Below are positions 1 through 7,458 of a DNA stretch of 64,000 nt, piece after piece. The stretch is from positions 2,733,001 through 2,797,000 of the forward strand of contig JAKZAN010000006.1 of NCBI GenBank assembly GCA_023053545.1, given 5' to 3'. Position numbers and translations under genes: made by a program. This stretch comes from Lepidurus packardi. Its lineage: Eukaryota; Arthropoda; Branchiopoda; Notostraca; Triopsidae. Each line of letters opens with the position of its first letter. Position 1 is the first letter of the stretch. The notes beneath the pieces are model-generated. The model searched no databases. It had not been told where the DNA came from and saw only the letters and a program-made list of their open reading frames with translations.

Positions 1-3000
1 ACTACCATAACCCAAAGAGGCTTGGGACCTTTCCACTTAGTAAGAGTGCGGAAAAGCACGAGAGAGGGCGAGCGAGAGAGAAAAAGGAAAATCAATTTGA
101 CAGTCCTACGACCTCGGGGGGTGAATATGAGCTACAACACTCCAGTATCACTTTATAGGTGAGGACAAGGCTGTAGAGGACAGTAGTAACTGCTGGTCGT
201 CGTACTGTAAGGCCCATTTTTCTTTAACAATCCCCCCCATTCAAAATCCAAGCGATGACACCCCATCGATGATGGGACACGCTGCACGTGTTAACAAACG
301 TTTTATCAATTCGAATAAATACTGAGCCCCCCTTACCACCTCACCACCTTCATCGTCACTACAACACAATTCGTAAATCAACAATGCCTGTACTATACCA
401 CAGCTTGCTCCTTTGCCCCCCTTTTACGCAACTAGGTAAGAATAATAAACACGACAAGACAGCGAGGCCTTGGGAAAATAGTGTGCGTTGAACCTGTTCC
501 CTATAGACACTTGCGCTCACCCCGTATAAATACAACACGAGATCGTAATTATTATTAAATTCCCAATGTGTGCCCGAGTGTTCTTGTCCGTGCCCAGTTT
601 TCCCTTTAACTTGACGAGAGGTATCGAGTGCGGAGTGTAGTATACACCGAAATTTTTATGGCTTCTGTGAGTACAAAGATAACGAGGACGCACGATTTAA
701 TACCAGAGTAAGAATTGTCAAGCACGGAACAGTAAACATTTCTTGACTGCGTATAGCAAGTATGTGTCTAAAGATCACCCATGCTATATCTTTTATAGCT
801 TTGATTGAAGCAGGACATTTCTGTAATAGGGGAAATAGCACGTACGAAGGGGCCAAAAGTTCAGGAAAAGGGAATACAGCAAACGGCATTGCTATGCATA
901 TAATAATCCACGCACGCAAGCTTAACTCTTGCTGTTTCATCCCTTCGTGAGGTCGTAAGTTTGGATATACAGATATACGCACGCACGCAATAAAGAAATT
1001 TTCGAGCAGGTAGAGCAACGTAGCGTTAAAACCAATGGAAAGGTACCACAGCCACCCTCAGGCATCGGTCAAACAGGCAAGTTTGCACGAGTGGCTAATT
1101 GCACCTTTGACAGCGTTTTCTGTGGCCCCCATTGTTCCTCTTACTATGTTATCAAAGTCCCAAGTCCTTTGTTGTAGTGCTTTCGATAGGTAAGCGTAAA
1201 CACCTCTTTTGGTAGGTAGTAATTAAGAGTCATTATAGGTTTTTTCCTTCTACTCGAACACTTCTTAGAGCGTAAACAAGCACGTACTATGGGCGGTTGT
1301 TAATCATGTCGCATACTTAGTTCCTAATTGGCGAAAAACTGCAAAAGGTTTTAAAAGGAAGAAGTTTGCGGTAAGGTCAGAGCATCACTCTGTCTACTTC
1401 TATCTCCCCCAAATAGACAAAACAACTTTTCTTTTTGCAAAATTCAATATTTCCGTGGAAAACAATTTAGAACATATATCTTGCATAAGACGCCACCTAT
1501 GAACTGCTGCGACAGTAAACAATATTTCGCTAAAAAGAAATGCATTTTTGGGGGTTCTCCTTCTGTCAAAGGAACGAAATTTAGCTGTACTCTGTACTTC
1601 TATGTCGAGCGCATGAAGAAATCTTAAAGTAATGAGAAATGCTGTATACTTGCAGTACTAAATAGCTAAAGATGGCTAAATTATTGTTAGAAATTGTCAG
1701 ATAATTTGTCTAATATTCTAAAGCCCCGGTCTAGCAACTTTGGAGGATTTTTTCGCTAATAGATGACACCAGTGTTTTTTCTTAATTAAGCTGGAGTTTT
1801 CTTAAAAAAAGCTTAATAGATTAAGTTATTTCTTAATTCTGTTATATTCTTAACAACAAGCGACAGTACCTGCAACTAGCGCGAAACTTGAAAGTTCGTG
1901 GACAGTTGAGTTGTAGGTAACGCCCACTAACTACAGAGTCAAGACTTACCTTCAATATTATTGGATACAGGTCTGTCATTGGCTTATTTAAGTAACACGG
2001 ACAAGTTCAGTATAAGCGTTTCTTGTAAATTTAGTTTATGTTTATTTACAAAACATTGGATTGATCTGTAGCATTCTAAAATTCCCGCAAATAGTTTTTA
2101 AGAAAGACTAAATTATACTATTACCGAAATGATGCTCATTTTCTGGATTTTTTTCAAAATTTTTCAAAATTTCATTTCCACATAGCGAAGACTTTAACTG
2201 ATTAAAGTATTCTAAACAAATCCTTTCAAGAGTAAAACATTGCTAAATCTAATCGCACAACTTATCGAGCACAACATGGTTTTCTAAAACTAAAATTGTC
2301 TTGTAGTACATTGAAGGAATGATGAATGAATTGCAAGCGGTAGCATAATGATGTAAAACATATTTTTAGGATTGAACATAATAAAACGGCAAAAAATATT
2401 AAATGAAAATGGAAACCACTACAGGCGACTGTACAGAGTTAAAAGTATTACAACTAATTACGTCTGGAATGGCAAGGTAAAGTGGATTACCTTCGCGGTC
2501 GCGACAAATGGTATAATTAAAATATACACATTTAGTCAAACTAAAAATAATAAAGAAACTAATCTCATTAATACCGTATATTATTGCTTTAAAATATGAT
2601 TTTTTTAATTCATTAGGCGTACATCTCTATAAACCAACATTGTCAAAATTTAGCATGACGTCATCACAGCGGAAGATCTCCATTAAGTCAATTGCAAAAA
2701 GTCTGAAAATTGATCATTACAACATAGCTCATATTAGGCAATAAAGATCATTGTCATGATTGTAGGTGCTATTGTTTACCAACAAACAAACTACACCCAG
2801 TAGGCGCGGCATACCTTCTTTGCTATTCTTTCATAGCCAGCTAGCTGAACAAAGGAAAACTATTATTTCCTACAATGAATATTCTCTTCTTTGTAGGCGT
2901 ACCTTTGGCGATATCAAGGCTCACTTTTGTCAGGGTATTTCATCAATTCCCTTACCCGCCGTTTCCCTGCACTGACTTTGACTTTCTCTTATGCCCACTG

Positions 3001-4094
3001 CAAAAGGGAGCAGCACTATTCAGAGGCTAAATTTTTTTTAACGTTTTCAGGCGATTTTGAAAAAAAACTACTTATGATATTTTAAAATTGCTTGCACTAA
3101 AATTCATTTAAAAATACCGCGCTTCATGTGACGAAGTCAAATTTCTAAAAATATCTTCCAGGAAAAAGTTACAATATTCATTTCTTAAGAGCAAATTTAA
3201 GAGCAAAAGCACTGAAATTCGCTAGAAAATTAATAGGGTCCTTAGACAGCAAAAACATTAGACTTACCGCAAAAATCCCATGAGTTGCAGTCCTTAGGTA
3301 CTTCTTTGGTATCGTTCGTAAATTCATTATGCTCAGTTTTGGTTACAAGAAATCAAGATGCATAAAAATTTACTTGTCTGACAGTAGACACATATCTAGC
3401 TTATTCAGCTCCATCACAGCAGGAACACTTAAAGGTGGATCAGAAAGATCGCTAAACTGAGGTACTGGGGTTAACCAGTTATATTATGGTGATCGCCAGG
3501 TATTCTGTCGAAGGGGATATTAGAGGCGGGAGTTTTAGCTACCAACAGATTAACGTGTTAATTTCTCAATTTCAAGCAAACCGATTTCCATTTCATTATC
3601 GTTTTCACGCGTCCAATAAGTTTTGGCCCAATATACAAAAGGAAACTAATATTAATTCGACAATGATTTGTTCATAAGGTTACCGAACGATGGAAGGTTT
3701 AGGAAAAAGCTTCACTGTTAGAAGTTTTCTTTGCTGGATGGAGCAATAGAGAAAGCTTAATTAGACACAACACTGTGGCTGGGAAGTGGTGACTAGACGG
3801 CCACCGAGCAGCAACTATTTTAGAATGCTTGTCAATATCTTGATATCGCGGGCTTTTCGGAGGACGCGGCGAAAACTTTACTGCCCTATACTAGATGGCG
3901 AGCTAACTTTCGGTTAGGAAAATAGTTCTCATTGTTTCCTACAGGTGATTCTTCTAATCTAAAATATTCCAAAAATTCGAATATAAATTTGTAATTACCA
4001 AATGGATTGCCTTTCCTTGGCATATAGATAAGTCCGATTACCTAAAAGAAAAACACAAAATAGCAACGAAAAATAGTCTATAGCTAAAAACTAA
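1..4094. other. Non-coding, AT-rich stretch without a recognised gene
   Basis: No reading frame here resembles a known protein, and all frames are short (120 codons or fewer). There is a perfect CRE palindrome TGACGTCA at 2656-2663, an exact 10-bp tandem pair (ttttcaaaat twice) at 2151-2170, and small CGCA repeats near 907-990. Long A/T-rich tracts run from about 1400 to 3700. Nothing else could be identified. Confidence 0.6.
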
Positions 4095-4096
4095 TA

Positions 4097-4333
4097 CAGT
4101 GGAACCTCTCTTAACGAGCACCTCTCATAACGAGTAATTCGCATAACGAGCAAAAAAAAAATTTGAAAAAATTGCTCCCTTAACGAGCGACATTTCGCAT
4201 AACGAGTGACGCAGAAAGGGAAGTCACGTAACGTATGAGTCACTTGTGAGCCGGGACTCAATCAGTTTCGCTTAACGAGTGTTTCACGTAACGAGCAAAA
4301 TTCTGTAACGAATTATGCTCGTTAAGAGAGGTT
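4097..4333 (-). mobile_element. Pogo-family MITE, reversed copy with damaged right end
   Basis: This non-autonomous element belongs to the same family as the copies at 4748 and 7119, but lies in the opposite orientation. It starts with the family terminus CAGTGGAACCTCTCT directly after TA (4095-4096). Aligned to the reverse complement of the 4748 copy it differs at only a handful of positions by eye. At its right end the last six bases (CCACTG) are missing. They are replaced by a repeat of tatgctcgttaag that continues to about 4346, so the end was rearranged or lost after insertion. The right-hand TA duplication can therefore not be verified. The body is made of many copies of a taacgag core, described under findings. 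Confidence 0.85.
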
Positions 4334-4428
4334 TATGCTCGTTAAGTTGGTAACTAACCGTGTCGGCAGTAAAGCCCTTTGGGGTATTGCTGGGGAGAAA
4401 CCTCTGATCAGGATAAACCTGTGGCGGG

Positions 4429-4555
4429 AGGAAACACAAGGGCGACTCGACAAAAGAACTCCGTGTACAAGACACAAGGATGTCGGGCTCCGACCCAAGG
4501 ACGCCAGGACCCGACAGAAGGACGACAGGTCCATAATCTTTTAAGGGATCAATAT
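4429..4555 (+). repeat. Left arm of a diverged inverted repeat enclosing the transposon
   Basis: The reverse complement of 7356-7458 aligns to this arm. The innermost 44 bp (4512-4555 against 7356-7399) match at 41 of 44 positions. A second well-kept block of 22 bp around 4446-4467 contains the shared word actccgtgtac. The left arm is longer because its middle holds an internal near-duplication (cgacccaaggacg and cgacagaaggacg). The arms show neither the pogo terminus nor any coding content that I recognise. They may be the halves of an older palindromic element into which the pogo elements inserted. Confidence 0.75.
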
Positions 4556-4658
4556 AATTTCGAGTTCAAAAAGTCTCTGCTCATTGGTTAAGTCCCAACG
4601 AGATTACAAAGTGCTTAAGACGTATAAAAATGAGCAGAGACTTTTTAAACTCAAAATT
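4556..4658. repeat. Short inverted repeat (30-bp arms) beside the transposon
   Basis: Arms 4556-4585 and 4629-4658 are reverse complements with about three mismatches, around a 43-bp loop. The arms contain aaaagtctctgctcatt and its complement. The unit fills exactly the gap between the outer inverted-repeat arm and the TA in front of the pogo element. It could be a tiny separate MITE or a fold-back fragment. No coding potential. Confidence 0.75.
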
Positions 4659-4747
4659 ACAGTGGAACCTCTCTGGAAACCTCTCTTACAGTGGAATCTT
4701 GCTCGTTATGTGAAACACTCGTTAAGCGAAACTGATTTTCCCATATA

Positions 4748-4987
4748 CAGTGGAACCTCTCTTAACGAGCATAATTCGTTCCAGAATCTTGCTCGTTATG
4801 TGAAACACTCGTTAAGCGAAACTGATGAGTCCCGGCTCACAAGTGACTCATACGTTACGTGACTTCCCTTTCTGCGTCACTCATTATGCGAAATGTCGCT
4901 CGTTAAGGGAGCAATTTTTTCACATTTTTTTTGCTCGTTATGCGAATAACTCGTTATGAGAGGTGCTCGTTAAGAGAGGTTCCACTG
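4748..4987 (+). mobile_element. Complete 240-bp pogo-family MITE nested in the transposon
   Basis: The termini are 24-bp perfect inverted repeats (4748-4771 and 4964-4987) starting CAGTGGAACCTCTCT, flanked by TA at 4746-4747 and 4988-4989. Left of it lies the transposon's left subterminal block ending gattttcccata. Right of it the transposon body continues (cacgataatgcg). It therefore inserted into the older element, on the 3' side of the transposase's poly(A) signal and without touching the gene. Internally it joins the transposon's left block (to cgaaactga) directly to its right block (from gtcccggctc), consistent with an internal-deletion origin. It has no reading frame of its own. Confidence 0.92.
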
Positions 4988-5123
4988 TACACGATAATGC
5001 GTTCCATGCGAAATATTTTCTTTAATGTTTATTCAAATAAAATTACAGGTACATGCTTATAAATCGTTAAAGATCGTAACAACCTGGAAAAAAACATTTT
5101 CAAAAATCGAAACTAGCTTATTA

Positions 5124-5129
5124 TTTATT
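5124..5129 (-). terminator. Poly(A) signal of the transposase gene
   Basis: On the minus strand this reads AATAAA and lies 16 bases after the TAA stop codon (5148-5146). It is the nearest canonical signal downstream of the gene, and it precedes the nested MITE, so the transcript need not include it. A second AATAAA lies further on at about 5029. Confidence 0.5.
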
Positions 5130-5145
5130 AATTTGTGACAAATAC

Positions 5146-6816
5146 TTAATTCTTTTTTAATAGAAAGCTGTCTAGAGACATTTGTTTTTTCCGACTCTTT
5201 AAAATGTGGTAAAAATGTGACACGGCATTATCACTGAATACATTTGTAGCACGCATAGCCACCTCCTTATTAGGATGATGCTTCTCAATGTACGATGAAA
5301 CAGTTTCCCATGCTTTCAGCATTTCTCTTATTGCGCCAGAAGATTGTTGCTCTGCTACTTCCTCTTCCTCCACTAACAAACCCTCCTTCATAACTTCTTG
5401 CTGTGAAATACGATCCAACTCCATAAGCCCTTCAGTGGTCAGCTCTTGATTGTGCTCTTCCACAAGCTCTTCAATATCATTGTTATCCACCTCCAGTCCC
5501 ATGATATTAGCCAAAGATACAATCTCGTTGACTGTAGACTCTACAGGTACTGTTTCAAATTCACATTCGTGAACGCTCTCTGGCCAAAGCTTCTTCCAAG
5601 CAGAAAAGAGGGTCCTCTTGGTAACCCCTTCCCACGCCTTGTCAATCATCTTGAGGCAAGCAACGATGTGAAAGTGTTCTTTCCAAAACTCTCTGAGAGT
5701 GAGATTTGTTCCTTCAGTCACCTCAAAACAACGCTCGAAAAGCGTTTTTGTGTACAGTTTCTTAAAGTTGGAAATAACCTGCTGGTCCATAGGCTGGAGT
5801 AACGGAGTGGTGTTGGGAGGCAAAAACTGGATCCTGATGAAATTAAATTCCTCAATGATATCGTCTTGTAGGCCTGGAGGATGGGCGGGTGCGTTGTCCA
5901 TAACGAGCAAGACACGGAGTGGCAGATTCATCTCAACCAAATATTTTTTCACAGAAGGACCAAACACTTCATTGATCCATTCAGTGAAAATGTTACGTGT
6001 CACGCAAGCCTTCTTGTTGGATCTCCACATTACATTTAGTCTGTTTTTCTGAACATTACACTTCTTGAAGGCTCGTGGAGTTTCTGAATGGTAAACAAGC
6101 AGCGGTTTAATTTTCAAATCACCGCTTGCATTGGCACAAAATAGCAGCGTAAGGCGGTCTTTCATCGGCTTGTGGCCAGGCATTGCATTCTCCTCTGCTG
6201 CTATATAGGTTCGCTTCGGCATCTTTTTCCAGAAGAGACCCGTCTCGTCACAATTAAAAACTTGTTGTGGCAGGTAACCCTCTAAATCCACGAGCTTCTT
6301 GAAGTCGCCGATGAAGTTCTCTGCTGCCTTCGTGTCAGAGCTTGCTGCTTCACCATGCCTCACAACGGTGTGAATGCCGGTTCTTCTCTTAAACTTCTCG
6401 AACCATCCATGACTTCCCTTAAATTGTTCTTCATTTTCGGCAGTTGATGATCCTGACGATTTCTTAACAAGGTCGGCGAATATAGCTTTTGCTTTCTCAC
6501 AAATGATTTTTTCGTTAATAGTATCGCCTTGCAATCCCTTTTCGTTTATCCATATGAGAAGCAACTTTTCAACATCATCAAGAATACGTAAACGTTTTGA
6601 AGACATTCTTGACACTCCCTTTGAAGCATTTATCTCCTTAATTTTGTCCTTGTTCTTGAGGATAGTGCAAATCGTTGATGTAGATCGATTGTATGAGCGC
6701 GCTAGATTAGCTACGCTTACACCAATTTCTCGCTTTTCAATGATTTTACGTTTCATTTCTACAGTTACTTTTATTCTCTTATGGCTGTCTTCTTCTGGCT
6801 TTTTCTTCGGGTACAT
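5146..6816 (-). CDS. Pogo/Tigger-family transposase (TIGD-like), intact
   Basis: This gene encodes a 556-residue cut-and-paste DNA transposase that would bind the ends of this element and its MITEs and insert at TA. An N-terminal pogo/CENP-B-type helix-turn-helix occupies residues 13-61 (AxxYNRSxSTI region). A second CENP-B/Tc5-type DNA-binding domain follows at about 76-148 (GSHGWFEKFKRRTGI). The DDE_1 catalytic domain spans roughly 175-395. The predicted catalytic triad is D190 (in NCDETGLFWKKMP), D307 (in LVMDNAPAHPP) and D344 (in LLQPMDQQVI), all present in the usual family wording. An acidic stretch (VEEEEVAEQQ) comes near residues 482-491. The last residues (QMSLDSFL, 545-552) resemble a PCNA-binding PIP box, a feature known from Drosophila pogo. 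The ATG at 6816 is the first in-frame ATG after an upstream stop at 6879-6877 and has A at -3. The frame is uninterrupted and full length, so it may still be functional. It is intronless. Confidence 0.96.
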   Translation of the reverse strand: MYPKKKPEEDSHKRIKVTVEMKRKIIEKREIGVSVANLARSYNRSTSTICTILKNKDKIKEINASKGVSRMSSKRLRILDDVEKLLLIWINEKGLQGDTINEKIICEKAKAIFADLVKKSSGSSTAENEEQFKGSHGWFEKFKRRTGIHTVVRHGEAASSDTKAAENFIGDFKKLVDLEGYLPQQVFNCDETGLFWKKMPKRTYIAAEENAMPGHKPMKDRLTLLFCANASGDLKIKPLLVYHSETPRAFKKCNVQKNRLNVMWRSNKKACVTRNIFTEWINEVFGPSVKKYLVEMNLPLRVLLVMDNAPAHPPGLQDDIIEEFNFIRIQFLPPNTTPLLQPMDQQVISNFKKLYTKTLFERCFEVTEGTNLTLREFWKEHFHIVACLKMIDKAWEGVTKRTLFSAWKKLWPESVHECEFETVPVESTVNEIVSLANIMGLEVDNNDIEELVEEHNQELTTEGLMELDRISQQEVMKEGLLVEEEEVAEQQSSGAIREMLKAWETVSSYIEKHHPNKEVAMRATNVFSDNAVSHFYHILKSRKKQMSLDSFLLKKN

Positions 6817-6955
6817 TTTTGCAATGGTTACTAAACTTCGCACACAAAAAAATACAAATAATGTCTGAACATAAGTTTAGAAAAATATGTGATCACATGC
6901 GACACTAACGTGCTAACGGTAAGAGTGCTAAACACAGACTGGCGCAATGACGCCG

Positions 6956-7116
6956 AAGTCCCGGCTCACAAGTGACTCATACGTTACGTGACTTCCCTTT
7001 CTGCGTCACTCGTTATGCGAAATGTCGCTCGTTAAGGGAGCAATTTTTTCACATTTTTTTTGCTCGTTATGCGAATTACTCGTTATGAGAGGTGCTCATT
7101 AAGAGAGGTTCCACTG
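6956..7116 (+). repeat. Right subterminal block and terminal inverted repeat of the transposon
   Basis: This 161-bp block is nearly base-for-base the same as the right part of the MITEs (from gtcccggctcac to CCACTG). The terminal 24 bp (7093-7116) differ from the perfect MITE terminus by one base (gctcatt instead of gctcgtt). It contains several copies of the ctcgtta core (complement taacgag), probably transposase-binding repeats, and a TGACTCA motif. Because it lies upstream of the transposase start, it probably also carries the gene's promoter. Confidence 0.85.
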
Positions 7117-7118
7117 TA

Positions 7119-7355
7119 CAGTGGAACCTTAACGAGCATAATTCGTTCCAGAATCTTGCTCGTTATGTGAAACACTCGTTAAGCGAAACTGATGAGTCCC
7201 GGCTCACAAGTGACTCATACGTTACGTGACTTCCCTTTCTGCGTCACTCGTTATGCGAAATGTCGCTCGTTAAGGGAGAAATTTTTTCACATTTTTTTTT
7301 GCTCGTTATGCGAATTACTCGTTATGAGAGGTGCTCGTTAAGAGAGGTTCCACTG
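7119..7355 (+). mobile_element. Pogo-family MITE abutting the transposon's right end
   Basis: This is a 237-bp copy in the same orientation as the nested MITE and almost identical to it. The differences seen are a 4-bp deletion in the left terminus (CAGTGGAACC then ttaacgagc), one extra T in a T run, and about three substitutions. It shares the TA at 7117-7118 with the transposon's right end. At its own right end CACTG is followed by atattgg, so the second TA is offset or mutated. The next base begins the right arm of the outer inverted repeat. Confidence 0.88.
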
Positions 7356-7458
7356 ATATTGGTCCCTTAAAAGATTATGGACTTGGCGTCCTTCTGTCGT
7401 GCCCCGGTGTTTTTGTTTCGGGTACACGGAGTCCTTTTGTCGAATCGTCCTGTGTCGC
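7356..7458 (-). repeat. Right arm of the diverged inverted repeat enclosing the transposon
   Basis: This is the reverse complement of the arm at 4429-4555, best kept next to the mobile elements (41 of 44 positions). Similarity fades outward by about 7458. The arm starts exactly where the adjoining MITE ends, suggesting that the MITE or transposon inserted at the centre of a pre-existing palindrome (ccaatat / atattgg). Confidence 0.75.

Larger units (their letters stand above)
4660..7116 (-). mobile_element. Pogo/Tigger-like DNA transposon, probably autonomous, with a nested MITE
   Basis: The element begins CAGTGGAACCTCTCT at 4660 and ends with its complement at 7116. It is flanked by TA on both sides (4658-4659 and 7117-7118), the target duplication typical of Tc1/mariner elements. 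It encodes an intact DDD transposase on the minus strand (5146-6816). Removing the nested MITE and one TA leaves about 2.2 kb, a normal Tigger size. The right subterminal block (6956-7116) is nearly identical to the right part of the MITEs. The left end (4660-4737) shares with the MITEs a block from aatcttgctcgttatg to cgaaactga. The outermost left bases are scrambled: after the first 15 bases come a second partial terminus and a third at 4689. The 6817-6955 interval holds the transposase's upstream region, with no clear TATA box. Confidence 0.9.

Noticed and set aside
4284-4591. Overlapping 63-70 codon frames on both strands in the outer inverted-repeat arm
   Set aside because: The arm is a non-coding repeat, and the matching right arm has indels that break any shared frame.
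5446-6052. Plus-strand open frames of 117-118 codons over the transposase
   Set aside because: They are shadows of the minus-strand transposase, whose family motifs are unmistakable.
6817-6843. Extending the transposase start to 6843 (nine more codons)
   Set aside because: The codon at 6843-6841 is GTG and the first in-frame ATG is at 6816, with an in-frame stop just upstream at 6879-6877. The ATG also has A at -3.
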